DNA of 64,000 nucleotides from Mesorhizobium tianshanense (GTDB lineage Bacteria > Pseudomonadota > Alphaproteobacteria > Rhizobiales > Rhizobiaceae): positions 62,001-126,000 of the forward strand of contig NZ_VLKT01000007.1 in assembly GCF_007830515.1 (NCBI RefSeq), read 5' to 3'. How positions within the stretch are numbered: the first letter of the stretch is position 1; each line of letters starts with the position of its first letter. Below are positions 26,654 through 35,569 of this stretch, in pieces. Position numbers and translations under genes: made by a program. The notes beneath the pieces are model-generated. The model was not told the origin of the DNA, made no database searches, and worked only from the letters and a program-made list of their open reading frames with translations.

Positions 26654-27445
26654 TCAGTCTTTCCTGAAGATCAGCCTTCCGAGCCAACCTGTCAGCATGG
26701 CCAGCAACACGGCGAAGAAACCGTAGAGGAAGGAATAGTCGTGGGCGACGCGGAAGATCGACTGTTCGAAACCGGACTTTCGGATTTCGAGTTGGGCGGA
26801 GCTTTCCTTGATGAACAGGCCGCCCTTGAACAGGAACGCGCGTGCCTTGTGGGTGCCGACCGGAACATTGGGGGCAAGCCTGACGGTGGCGCGGAATAGG
26901 TTCTGCGACAGAAACCGCACGCCGCCGACATTCTCGCTGTAGAGGCCGGTCGCCGACTTGCGGTCGCGCAGCGCTGCGGTGAATTCCTGGATCGTTGCCG
27001 GACTGTCGCCGTCATCGGCCGGCTGCATGTAGATGTTGGCGGCGCCGAGCGACAATTGCTTGTAGCTGTTGGGATCGGTGACGTCCTGCAGCGGGCGCGT
27101 CGTCGCCACCGAATAGGACACCGGCACATTCTCGAATGTCTCCGACTCCAGATTGATCCAGACGCCGAGCACCCGGTCCTTGCGGCGCACGACGACGGGC
27201 CGGGCTGGACCTTCCAGCACGACGATGACGTCGTAGCGCCCCTGGCGCGCGACGAGCGGGTTGGCATTTTCCAATGAGCCGAAGATGGTGAGGTCGGCAC
27301 CGGAAAAGCCGGCGGTGATCGAGACATGGTCGGTGGACAGGCCGATCTGGATGTTTTCGGTCGGCGGCGTCTGTGCTCTTCCCGGTGACGAGGCAGCAAA
27401 CAGCGACAGCGAGGCAACGGCCAAGAACGCCCTCAAGCCCGCCAT
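26654..27445 (-). CDS. TIGR02186-type secreted, C-terminally anchored protein of unknown function
   Basis: This 263-residue protein has a signal peptide (about 1-25, FLAVASLSLFAASSPGRAQ), a large periplasmic domain, and a single C-terminal membrane helix ending in basic residues (FLYGFFAVLLAMLTGWLGRLIFRKD). The segments PTENIQIGLSTDHVSITAGFSGADLTIFG and VPVGTHKARAFLFKGGLFI match an alphaproteobacterial family (TIGR02186) that I associate with TSUP transporter genes. That association is from memory of the family. Its ATG overlaps the TSUP stop (TGATG), so the two proteins are made together and may work together in the envelope. Confidence 0.78.
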   Translation of the reverse strand: MAGLRAFLAVASLSLFAASSPGRAQTPPTENIQIGLSTDHVSITAGFSGADLTIFGSLENANPLVARQGRYDVIVVLEGPARPVVVRRKDRVLGVWINLESETFENVPVSYSVATTRPLQDVTDPNSYKQLSLGAANIYMQPADDGDSPATIQEFTAALRDRKSATGLYSENVGGVRFLSQNLFRATVRLAPNVPVGTHKARAFLFKGGLFIKESSAQLEIRKSGFEQSIFRVAHDYSFLYGFFAVLLAMLTGWLGRLIFRKD

Positions 27446-28368
27446 CAGGTCAGATCCACGCCGGACAGGGAATAGAGGTTGGGCGGCGTTACGAACAGGT
27501 CGATGGCCAGCCGGATGGCGACCGCCAGCACCAGCAGTGCCAGCAGTGCCCTGAGCTGCTCGCCGCGCAGCCTTTGGCCGGCTTTGGCGCCGTATTGCGC
27601 GCCGGCGACGCCGCCCGCCATCAACAGGAAGGCGAGCATGACGTCGACCGTCTGGTTGGTGGTGGCATGGACCAGCGTGGTGTAGGCCGAGGTGAAGATG
27701 ATCTGGAACAGCGAGGTGCCGATGACGACGTTGGTCGGCACTTTCAAGAGATAGATCAGCGCCGGCACCATGATGAAGCCGCCGCCGACGCCCATGATCG
27801 ACGACAGGAAGCCGATGCCGGCGCCGAGGCCGAGCACCGGGATGACGCTGACGAAAAGCTTCGAGGCCCTGAACCGCATTTTCAACGGCAAGCGATGGAT
27901 CCAGTTGTGCTGGCCGGATTTCTTCAGCACCGGTGCCGCTCCGCTGCGGGTGGCGCGCAGCGCATTGACGCTCTCGACCAGCATCAGCCCGCCAACGGTG
28001 CCAAGCAGCACGACATAGAGCAGCGAAATGAACAGGTCGAGTTGGCCGAGCCGGCGCAAGAAGCCAAAGACAAAGATGCCGCCGGTCGAGCCGACGATGC
28101 CGCCCGCCAAAAGCACCCCACCGAGCTTGAAGTCGAGCGTGCCGCGCTTCACATGCGACAACGCGCCGGAGAAGGAAGAGGCGATAACCTGGTTGGCGCC
28201 GGTGGCCACCGCGATCGCCGGCGGTATGTTGTAGAAGATCAGCAGCGGCGTGATGAGGAAGCCGCCGCCCACTCCGAACATGCCCGACAAGAAGCCCACC
28301 GCCGCGCCCATGGCCAGCAGCACGAAGATGTTGACGGAAATTTCCGCGATCGGGAGATAGATGCCCAC
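27445..28368 (-). CDS. TSUP family transporter (TauE/SafE sulfite/anion exporter)
   Basis: This 307-residue membrane protein has about eight helices and the paired TSUP motifs GFLSGMFGVGGGFLITPLL (about 24-42) and GFLSSIMGVGGGFIMVPALI (about 185-204), with ATGANQVIASSFSGALSHV after the first. TSUP proteins export sulfite, sulfoacetate or related organic anions. A GTG at 28368 is the start. The gene for a possible sulfite oxidoreductase lies about 3 kb downstream on the same strand, which makes a sulfur-related substrate attractive, though the genes between do not belong to one tight operon. Confidence 0.92.
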   Translation of the reverse strand: MGIYLPIAEISVNIFVLLAMGAAVGFLSGMFGVGGGFLITPLLIFYNIPPAIAVATGANQVIASSFSGALSHVKRGTLDFKLGGVLLAGGIVGSTGGIFVFGFLRRLGQLDLFISLLYVVLLGTVGGLMLVESVNALRATRSGAAPVLKKSGQHNWIHRLPLKMRFRASKLFVSVIPVLGLGAGIGFLSSIMGVGGGFIMVPALIYLLKVPTNVVIGTSLFQIIFTSAYTTLVHATTNQTVDVMLAFLLMAGGVAGAQYGAKAGQRLRGEQLRALLALLVLAVAIRLAIDLFVTPPNLYSLSGVDLT

Positions 28369-28560
28369 CCGTCAGTCTCGATCAGTATGCCTCTCGGCGA
28401 ATGCAACCGTTGCGGGCATTTTTGCGCCAAAAAGCTAAATTGTTCTTGCGCCGGCAGGACGGCGAAGTCAAACCCCGCCGTACAGCCGAAACAAAAAACA
28501 ACTCAATCAGTTAACAGGCAAATGTGTGGCAAGGGCATCGTGTAAACGACGCATCTGCCG

Positions 28561-31500
28561 TTATTTGCGCGCAAGCAGCGCCTTGACCAGCTTTTCGTCG
28601 ACCGAACCGGTCGCCTTCATGTCGTTGTCGGTCTGGAAAGCCATGATCGCGGTCTTGGTTTTTTCACCCATCACGCCGTCGGCATTGCCGGCCTCATAGC
28701 CGTTCTTGTTGAGAATGCGCTGGATGTTCTGAACCGCCTTCTTCATGTCAATGCCGGCGGTCGTCTGCGGCGTGCCATCCTGCCACGATTCGGGAATGTC
28801 GGCCGAATTGGCCGCGGGATCGAGCGGCTTTGCCTTCCACAGTTCGGCGGCGGCGCGTGCGCGTTCGAGCTGCTCGGGCCTGAGCGCATTGGCGATCTCG
28901 TCGCGCTTTGCCGCCGCGTCCTTGTCGCCGGTCTTGGCGACGAGGGCGAACCATTTGTAGGAGTCCTCGAGATTCTGCTTCATGCCGACGCCCTTCGCCG
29001 CCAGGATGCCGAGATTGAACTGGCTGTCCTTGACGCCGAGATCGGCGGCCGCCTGGAACCAGTGCGCGGCCGATTCATTGTCGGTCACGCCGTCCGCCGC
29101 CATGGCAAAGAGCACGGCGAGATTGTGCATGGCGCTGGCGTTGCCCTGCTCCGCGGCGAGCTGGTACCAGGTCTTCGCCTTCTTGACGTCGCGCGCGACG
29201 CCGATGCCCTTCTCATAGAAATTGCCGATGCGGTATTCCGCCGGTGCGAAGCCGAACTCGGCGGCCTTCTCATACCATTTGGCGGCCGCTGCCATGTCTT
29301 GCTTGACGCCGCGCGATTCGGCGTAGCGCGAGCCGATCTCGAACAACGCCTTGGCGTCGCCGTCGGCCGCTGCGTCACGCAAGGCAGCCGGGCCGGCGTC
29401 GGCTGGGATGTCGATCTTGGCAGTTGCCGCCGTCGAAGCATCCACGGGCGTAACCGTGCCGGTCATGTCCGGGGTGGTATCCCGGGCCGCCGCGGTGTTG
29501 GCCGGCGCTGCGGCCACTGGGTCGGTGTCCGTTTCTCCAGGTGCCGGGGCCGTTGCGTCCGTCGCCGGATCAGGCGATGCCGTTGAAGCCATGGGCGCAG
29601 GAAGAGGTTCGGCCGCAGGGCCGGTGTCCATCGGTGTTTCGGCGTCCATCGGTGCGGCGACGACGGTCTGCGCCGGCATGTCGTCCTCGGCTACCGGTTC
29701 GGAGGGTTCTGCCTGTCTGACGGCGCGGGCCGGCTCGCTGTTCTGCGCTGCAGTTTGCACATCCGCCTTCGGCTCGCTGGCGACACCGGCCGACGCGGTA
29801 TCCGCCGGCTGCGCGGCCACAATCGGCGCCGCGTCGTTGCTGGCTATTTCGACGGAGTCGGAGAAAAAGGCCTTACCCAGCTGCAGGCCGGCGAGCGCCA
29901 GCATGACTGCGGCGGCCGCCATCAGGATCGGCTTGCGCCGTGCCTTGAGCAGGTCGCCGATCCTCAGCGCCTTCACCGGGCCGCTCTTCGTTGACTGGCG
30001 CTTGAGAACCTCGGCCTCAGCGGCGGCCGCTTGCGCCGCGCGTCTGGCTGCGGCGATGAAGTCGGATTTCGATGCATCAGCATCGCCGGTCCTGACGGGC
30101 GGCCCGCGTTCGTCGCGCACGCGCTTCATGATGGCATTGAGGTCGGGTGGGCCGGAGCCGGGCTCCAGCGGCCGGTTGGCAAGCTTCGGATCCAGCGGCT
30201 CGTCGAGATCGGCACTCGGTATCTCGACATCAGGCGCCGAGCCGGCAAGCGGCGGAACGTCCGCCTCCTTCTTGCTCTTGAAGGCGCGCGCCAGTCCGCC
30301 GAGCATCGACTTCCGGCCGCCGCTCTGCTCGCTTCTCTCCGGTGACGTGTCGGAACCAAGCGCCGCCATCGCCGCAGCCGCGGCGGCTTCGGCCGGCGTG
30401 CGCGGGCTTGGCTCATTGCGCATGATGGCGGCGGCACGGCTGTCGAGGTCGGCCATGTCCCCCGTCAGCGGCAATGGCTGGTCGATATCCATGGACGGCG
30501 CGTTCCGAACGGCCATCTTTGACGATCGCGCGCCGCGCCAGCTGTCCGGCGCGGCAGGTTGCGCGTTCAGAAGTTCGCTCACCACGTCGGTCGGCTCGCT
30601 GGTTTCCAGCGACCCTAGTCGGTCGACGATCTTGAGCAGCGTGTCGTGGATGGCCTCGAAAGTCCTCGAATTGCGCTCGTCGGAACGGCGTGTCAGTGCT
30701 TCCAGCGTCTTCAGATCCTGGGCGAGCCCGGAAACGGCCGCCGTATTGGCGCTGGAGTCGGCCAGCGAACGGACGGCGCTCTCGGCTGCCTCGCGCGCCG
30801 CGCTGAGGATGGAATCGCGGGTTCCAGCCAGTGATTTCTCGATCTCATTGAGACGCGGGCTGATGTCCTCGAACTCCGGCAGTGGCGTGCCGGGTTTCGA
30901 AAGATGCGCCGACAGACCCGCGACCTGCGCTTCCAGGCTGCGGATCAGGGCCGGGTCGATGCCGGCGACTTGTGCCGCGGACGAATCCAGCCGGCTTGAA
31001 ATGTCTTCGAGCCGGCTTTCCAGGCCACGGATTGCCGCTTCGCCCGCGGGATCGGGAACGCGTGCTTCCATGCGCTTGGCCAGCGCGCTGAAACGGGCGT
31101 CGATGGCGTCCATGATGCCGGCGCCGTCGACCTGCGGCATGCGCTGGTCCAGTCTGTCGGCGACTTCGTCCAGCCGGCGCTCGAGATCGCGAAACAGCAT
31201 GTTGCCTTGTTCGATCGCGTCGCCCTGGCGGCGCTCCAGCATGCCGGACAGCACGTCGAAACGCTGTTCCAGCCCCTGGAAAATATAGTCGGCATCCGGC
31301 ATGGCAGGCGCCCTGTCGATCTTGTCGGCAATAAGCGCGATCTGCTTGTCGAGCCGCTCCATCGCCTGCTCAGGCAGATTGGCGCGGCCGGCAAGATCGT
31401 CGACCCGGCTCGACAGCATGTTGAGGCGATCGATGACCTCGCCGCTCGGGGGAACCTGCGTGACTTCCTCGATCTGTTGAGCAAGCGAGGCGATCCGCTT

Positions 31501-32466
31501 CTCGATGCGCTCGAAGGGTTCCGGGTCGAACGAATTGGCCTGCGCGACGACGGTCGAGGCGACAATGGCGCGGGAAATCTCATCCAGCCGCTCGTCGATC
31601 ATGCCGAATGTGCCGCTGCCGCGATTGTCCTGCTGATTGGCGAAATGATCGACGGCGCTGGCAAGCGTGCGGACCTTGTCTTCGAGCGAACGCAGCGACA
31701 GCGATTCCGGCAAATTGTTGACGGCATTGCTGATCTGTTCGAGCCGGTCGGTCAGCATCGAAAGGCCGGGCGCGTCCGACCGCTTGCGCTGATCGGCATC
31801 GACGCGGTCCTCGAAAGCGGTCCAGCGGCGGTCGAAATCGTCCCAGCGGCGGCCGACCGCCTGCACGCTCTCCTCGCGCGCCAGCGTATCGAGCGCTGCC
31901 TTGACCTGCTCCAGTTCGAGCCGAAGCATGTTGACGCTTCTGTCGTCGCTCTTTTCGGCCAGAGTCTGGATGGCGCCGGAAAGCCGCTCGAACTCGACGC
32001 CGAGTTCGGCGCTGCCTTTGCTGCCGCCCGACTGGCCGCCCGGCTGAGCACTTGCCTGGAAGGCCCGCTCGATGTCCTTGCGCAGCGCTTCGAATTCGCG
32101 CTGCAGGCCGGCGGTCATCTGGTGGCGCAGTTCCTCGCGCAGGCCGCGCAATTCGCCGGCGATCTTGCCGACCACGGCGACGCCGTCTTCCTGGCCGCGC
32201 ACGCGGTCGATGTCGCGGGCGATCGCCTGATAGTTCTGGTCGAAGGCAGCCGGCGCCGGGCTTTTCGGCGGTCGCGCGGGGCGCGGATCCTCATAGGGCC
32301 GGGCGCTGGCATAGCGCGGATCGGGACGCTCGCTTATGTCCTCGCGCGTGTGCTCCAGCCGCTGCTCCAGCGTTTCCAGGGAACGGTTGAGTTCCTCAAG
32401 CGTGGTATGCGGCCTGCGCTGCCTGCCGGCGTTGAGTGTATCGAGATAGGACCGCTTGCTGTTCAT
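28561..32466 (-). CDS. podJ: PodJ-like polar localization factor (coiled coil, membrane helix, Sel1 repeats, peptidoglycan-binding domain)
   Basis: This 1301-residue protein has the PodJ architecture. A long cytoplasmic, coiled-coil and Asp/Glu/Arg-rich region (about 15-640) includes heptad-like repeats such as LEQRLEHTREDI and LEDKVRTLASAVDHF. One transmembrane helix follows at about 860-880 (ILMAAAAVMLALAGLQLG). An Ala/Pro-rich periplasmic linker then leads to Sel1 repeats (ALFEIGSRYAESRGVKQDMAAAAKWYEKAA and following), and a C-terminal PG_binding_1 domain (MKKAVQNIQRILNKNGYEAGNADGVMGEKT...). PodJ marks the new pole in Caulobacter and the growth pole in Agrobacterium. The ATG at 32466 is used; upstream residues to 32658 are Arg/Pro-rich and shadow-like. 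Confidence 0.93.
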   Translation of the reverse strand: MNSKRSYLDTLNAGRQRRPHTTLEELNRSLETLEQRLEHTREDISERPDPRYASARPYEDPRPARPPKSPAPAAFDQNYQAIARDIDRVRGQEDGVAVVGKIAGELRGLREELRHQMTAGLQREFEALRKDIERAFQASAQPGGQSGGSKGSAELGVEFERLSGAIQTLAEKSDDRSVNMLRLELEQVKAALDTLAREESVQAVGRRWDDFDRRWTAFEDRVDADQRKRSDAPGLSMLTDRLEQISNAVNNLPESLSLRSLEDKVRTLASAVDHFANQQDNRGSGTFGMIDERLDEISRAIVASTVVAQANSFDPEPFERIEKRIASLAQQIEEVTQVPPSGEVIDRLNMLSSRVDDLAGRANLPEQAMERLDKQIALIADKIDRAPAMPDADYIFQGLEQRFDVLSGMLERRQGDAIEQGNMLFRDLERRLDEVADRLDQRMPQVDGAGIMDAIDARFSALAKRMEARVPDPAGEAAIRGLESRLEDISSRLDSSAAQVAGIDPALIRSLEAQVAGLSAHLSKPGTPLPEFEDISPRLNEIEKSLAGTRDSILSAAREAAESAVRSLADSSANTAAVSGLAQDLKTLEALTRRSDERNSRTFEAIHDTLLKIVDRLGSLETSEPTDVVSELLNAQPAAPDSWRGARSSKMAVRNAPSMDIDQPLPLTGDMADLDSRAAAIMRNEPSPRTPAEAAAAAAMAALGSDTSPERSEQSGGRKSMLGGLARAFKSKKEADVPPLAGSAPDVEIPSADLDEPLDPKLANRPLEPGSGPPDLNAIMKRVRDERGPPVRTGDADASKSDFIAAARRAAQAAAAEAEVLKRQSTKSGPVKALRIGDLLKARRKPILMAAAAVMLALAGLQLGKAFFSDSVEIASNDAAPIVAAQPADTASAGVASEPKADVQTAAQNSEPARAVRQAEPSEPVAEDDMPAQTVVAAPMDAETPMDTGPAAEPLPAPMASTASPDPATDATAPAPGETDTDPVAAAPANTAAARDTTPDMTGTVTPVDASTAATAKIDIPADAGPAALRDAAADGDAKALFEIGSRYAESRGVKQDMAAAAKWYEKAAEFGFAPAEYRIGNFYEKGIGVARDVKKAKTWYQLAAEQGNASAMHNLAVLFAMAADGVTDNESAAHWFQAAADLGVKDSQFNLGILAAKGVGMKQNLEDSYKWFALVAKTGDKDAAAKRDEIANALRPEQLERARAAAELWKAKPLDPAANSADIPESWQDGTPQTTAGIDMKKAVQNIQRILNKNGYEAGNADGVMGEKTKTAIMAFQTDNDMKATGSVDEKLVKALLARK

Positions 32467-32959
32467 CGATGCGCCCGTTTCAGAATTGCTGGTCCGTATG
32501 TTGCTGGCTTGTGACCAGTTTCCCAAAGTCCTGCCGGAAACGAAGGCGGCCGCGCGGCTTTGCTGCGGTGGAAGCCGAACTTCCCGGGATTTCACCCGCG
32601 CTTCGAAAAACCGTGAAAAATTCGCTACAGGATAAACACGGGGTACCGACATGCCCACATTTCGCCCAACGTGGTAAACAACGCGTTAACCAAACTTAAG
32701 AAGTTGCAACTTGTCGGCGGACCACCTAAGCGCCGCTGGTGCACGCGCTGGTGGATGCGGCAAAAAGTTCCTCCCGCACAACGCCCTTGCTTCGTGAGGC
32801 GGCTATCGGTATAGAATTGACGTAAACGTAAAGGGTGCACAGACCGTGCCGTTTGCGATTTTGTTTGTTGAAACCACGACTGGGAGCACGCCCCTGCTTC
32901 CACTCAGGCGACGCAAGGTCCGGGACCGCGACGCCACCAGACGGGGAAAGCCAGTGACC
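32467..32959. other. Divergent intergenic region between podJ and the MerR gene
   Basis: This 493-bp region shows no convincing gene. It holds a TTAA-N6-TTAA motif at 32686-32699 (one base short of the CtrA spacing), a perfect 12-bp palindrome AAGTTGCAACTT at 32701-32712, and the MerR operator-like site at 32817-32832. The upstream extension of the MerR frame to 32846 and of the podJ frame to 32658 have coding-unlike residues. Confidence 0.5.
32817..32832 (+). promoter_or_regulatory. MerR-type operator near the merR gene
   Basis: TTGACGTAAACGTAAA has the form TTxACGTxxACGTAAA, reported for LiuR-like MerR regulators of acyl-CoA metabolism, as I recall the family motif. It agrees at 13 of 16 positions with the palindrome at 33615-33630 upstream of the acyl-CoA dehydrogenase operon. 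It lies about 127 bp ahead of the merR ATG and may mediate autoregulation. Confidence 0.6.
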
Positions 32960-33421
32960 ATGAAACTTGTTTCGCCCGGCGAAGCCGCGGCCAATACCAA
33001 TGATATGTCTGATAAAGCCGGCGAGGATCTTGTCCGCATCGGCGAGATGGCCAAGAAATATGGAGTAACGCTGCGCACGCTGCGTTTCTACGAGGACAAG
33101 GGCCTTCTCAATCCGCAACGCGACGGCTCGACCCGTCTCTATACGCGCCGCGACAAGGCGAGGCTGAAGCTGATCCTGCTCGGTCGCAAGGTCGGATTCT
33201 CGCTGCGCGACGTCAAGCAGATGATGGATCTGTACGACCCGACCGGCTCCAACACCAAGCAGTTGCGGCTGGCGCTCGACAAGTCGGAGAAGCAGCTTGC
33301 CCGCCTGCAGAAGCAGCGGGCGCTTATCGAAGACGCCATCAACGAGTTGGGCAACTCGATGGCGGCGGTGCGCCAGATGCTGGTCGAGCGTTCGGCGCCG
33401 CAGGCCAGCGCCGCGGGATAA
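32960..33421 (+). CDS. MerR family transcriptional regulator (LiuR-like)
   Basis: This 153-residue regulator has a MerR winged helix-turn-helix at about residues 23-90 (DLVRIGEMAKKYGVTLRTLRFYEDKGLLNPQRDGSTRLYTRRD). A dimerisation coiled coil follows (QLRLALDKSEKQLARLQKQRALIEDAINEL), then a short tail. No Cys/His metal-binding signature follows, so it belongs to the metabolite-sensing branch. It lies directly upstream of the beta-oxidation operon, on the same strand, with a terminator in between. Operator-like palindromes precede both units. The ATG at 32960 is used; the frame extends to 32846 but without a ribosome-binding site. A role controlling fatty acid or branched-chain acyl-CoA use is inferred. 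Confidence 0.9.
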   Translation: MKLVSPGEAAANTNDMSDKAGEDLVRIGEMAKKYGVTLRTLRFYEDKGLLNPQRDGSTRLYTRRDKARLKLILLGRKVGFSLRDVKQMMDLYDPTGSNTKQLRLALDKSEKQLARLQKQRALIEDAINELGNSMAAVRQMLVERSAPQASAAG

Positions 33422-33465
33422 TTTGGCCTCGCCGGCTTCCGGTGAACGGCCTTCTGACGAATGAG

Positions 33466-33496
33466 GAGCCGCGTAGCCTTGGCTGCGCGGCTCTTT
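33466..33496 (+). terminator. Intrinsic terminator behind merR
   Basis: GAGCCGCG at 33466-33473 pairs with CGCGGCTC at 33486-33493. The stem continues inward through TAGCC/GGCTG with one wobble, and TTT follows. It separates merR from the beta-oxidation operon. Confidence 0.75.
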
Positions 33497-33609
33497 GCGC
33501 GTCTTCCGGCTGCGTCGGGAAGAAGACATTTCAATCTGTTCCGCACTGGCTTCAAGGGCGTGGCGCCGCTACGCTCCGGGGCGAGGCATCGGGAAAATTT
33601 GTCGCACTA

Positions 33610-33641
33610 AAAAATTGACGTTTACGCAAACGTCAATTTTT
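33610..33641 (+). promoter_or_regulatory. Long perfect palindrome (MerR operator) upstream of the acyl-CoA dehydrogenase operon
   Basis: Two 14-bp arms (33610-33623 and 33628-33641) are perfect complements across a 4-bp centre ACGC, 78 bp ahead of the first gene. The core halves read TTGACGTTT and AAACGTCAA. TTGACG can serve as a -35 element with a TGCTAT-like -10 about 20 bp on, the long spacer typical of MerR-activated promoters. The half-sites match the site upstream of merR. Confidence 0.72.
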
Positions 33642-33719
33642 GCTATCTCGATTTCAACATTGGTCCGCCTGCCGTGCGCGGCTTGATTCCGGGCCAAGTC
33701 CGCATGGTGGAGGAAAAGC

Positions 33720-35516
33720 ATGCCGATCTACAAGGCGCCGGTCCAGGACACGCTGTTCGTGCTGAACGAGGTTCTGGGCTACCAGCGCTATTCCAATCTC
33801 CCGGGCTTTTCCGATGCGACGCCGGACGTGGTCGAGGCGATCCTCGCCGAAGGCGCCAAGCTCGCCGAAAATGTCATGCAGCCGCTGAACCGCATCGGCG
33901 ACATGGAAGGCTGCGTGCGCCACGATGATGGTTCGGTGACGACGCCGAAAGGCTTCAAGGAGGCCTTCGACCAGTATCGCGAAGGCGGCTGGATGGGGTT
34001 GGCCGCGCCCGTCGAATTTGGCGGCCAGGGCCTGCCTTACGCGGTGCATACCGCCGTTTCCGAATATATGGTGTCGGCCAACATGTCGCTGATGATGTAT
34101 CCCGGCCTGACGCAGGGCGCGATCGCGGCGATCATCACCCACGGCACCGACGAGCAGAAGGCGACATGGTTACCGAAGCTGGTCGAAGGCGCCTGGACCG
34201 GCACCATGAACCTGACCGAGCCGCATTGCGGCACCGATCTCGGCCTGCTGCGCACCAAGGCGGTGCCCAACGGCGACGGCACCTACAGGATTTCAGGCCA
34301 GAAGATCTTCATCTCGGCCGGCGAGCACGACATGTCGGACAACATCGTCCACCTCGTGCTGGCCCGCATCGAAGGCGCGCCGGAAGGCGTGAAGGGCATT
34401 TCGCTGTTCATCGTGCCGAAGCTCAAGCTCGATGCATCGGGCAATCCGGGCGAGAAGAACACCGTCTCCTGCGGCTCTATCGAGGAGAAGATGGGCATCC
34501 ATGGCAATTCGACCTGTGTCATGAATTATGACGAGGCCGAGGGCACTTTGCTCGGCGAGGCCAATGGCGGGCTGAAGGCGATGTTCACGATGATGAACGA
34601 AGCCCGGCTCGGCGTCGGACTGCAAGGGCTTTCGCTGTCGGAGGTCGCCTACCAGAACGCTGTGTCTTATGCCAAGGATCGCCTGCAGGGCCGCTCGCTG
34701 TCCGGACCGAAGGCGCCGGACAAGAAGGCCGACCCGATCATCGTCCACCCCGACATCCGCCGCAGCCTGATGACCATGAAAGCCTTCAACGAGGCCGGTC
34801 GCGCGCTGGCGCTGTGGACGGCGATCAAGTCTGATATCGCCCACCGCTCGGACCACGACAAGGACCGCCAGGTTGCAGACGACTATACCGGCCTGATGAC
34901 GCCGGTCGTGAAGGGCGTGCTCACCGACAAGGGTTTCGATCACGCGGTGATGGCGCAGCAAGTGTTCGGCGGCCACGGCTATATAGAAGAGCACGGCATG
35001 AGCCAGTTCGTGCGCGATGCCCGCATCGCCATGATCTACGAGGGCGCCAACGGCATCCAGGCGCTCGACCTCGTCGGCCGCAAGCTGGCCTTGAATGGAG
35101 GTCGCGCCGTGCAGGCCTTCTTCAAGGAGGTCGGCGAGTTCTGCGAGGAGAACCGCACCGATGAGAAGATGGCGCCTTTCACCAAGGCGCTGAAGAAGGG
35201 CCTCAACGATCTGCAGGCCGCGACGATGTGGCTGATGCAGAACGGCATGGCCAAGCCCGACAACGCCGGTGCCGCCTCGACCGACTACATGCATCTCTTC
35301 GGCCTGGTGGCGCTGGGCTATATGTGGGCGCAGATGGCCAAGGCAGCCGGAGCGAAATTGGCGAATGGCGCCAATGGTTCATCGACCTTCTACGACAGCA
35401 AGCTGGTGACGGCGCGCTTCTTCATGGAGCGGGTCATGCCGGAGACGTCGGCGCGTCTTGACTGGATTTCCAGCGGCGCCGAGGCGATGATGGCACTGCC
35501 GGTGGAAGCGTTCTAA
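33720..35516 (+). CDS. Acyl-CoA dehydrogenase with extra C-terminal domain (DmdC/FadE-like, large form)
   Basis: This 598-residue FAD enzyme opens the beta-oxidation operon. The N-terminal segment ([21 protein letters not shown]) and the C-terminal extension after residue 460 mark the large acyl-CoA dehydrogenase subgroup, which includes methylmercaptopropionyl-CoA dehydrogenase. The core shows [22 protein letters not shown] (about 158-180), the C-terminal alpha-helical domain, and [37 protein letters not shown]. It catalyses alpha,beta-dehydrogenation of acyl-CoA and passes electrons to ETF. The substrate chain type cannot be told. The ATG at 33720 follows a GGAGGAAAA ribosome-binding site. 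Confidence 0.93.
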   Translation: MPIYKAPVQDTLFVLNEVLGYQRYSNLPGFSDATPDVVEAILAEGAKLAENVMQPLNRIGDMEGCVRHDDGSVTTPKGFKEAFDQYREGGWMGLAAPVEFGGQGLPYAVHTAVSEYMVSANMSLMMYPGLTQGAIAAIITHGTDEQKATWLPKLVEGAWTGTMNLTEPHCGTDLGLLRTKAVPNGDGTYRISGQKIFISAGEHDMSDNIVHLVLARIEGAPEGVKGISLFIVPKLKLDASGNPGEKNTVSCGSIEEKMGIHGNSTCVMNYDEAEGTLLGEANGGLKAMFTMMNEARLGVGLQGLSLSEVAYQNAVSYAKDRLQGRSLSGPKAPDKKADPIIVHPDIRRSLMTMKAFNEAGRALALWTAIKSDIAHRSDHDKDRQVADDYTGLMTPVVKGVLTDKGFDHAVMAQQVFGGHGYIEEHGMSQFVRDARIAMIYEGANGIQALDLVGRKLALNGGRAVQAFFKEVGEFCEENRTDEKMAPFTKALKKGLNDLQAATMWLMQNGMAKPDNAGAASTDYMHLFGLVALGYMWAQMAKAAGAKLANGANGSSTFYDSKLVTARFFMERVMPETSARLDWISSGAEAMMALPVEAF

Positions 35517-35569
35517 GCTCGACAGGGTCGGTACAGCCGGCCTTAACCTGTCGATACGCGGAGGAAATC

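Noticed and set aside
25202..26899. A 565-residue plus-strand frame over the Hsp70-like gene
   Set aside because: It is antisense to a well-supported ATPase domain; the residues look random.
29351..31288. A 645-residue plus-strand frame inside podJ
   Set aside because: It is Ser/Ala/Arg-rich with no domain, runs antisense to podJ over its whole length, and is a GC-skew shadow.
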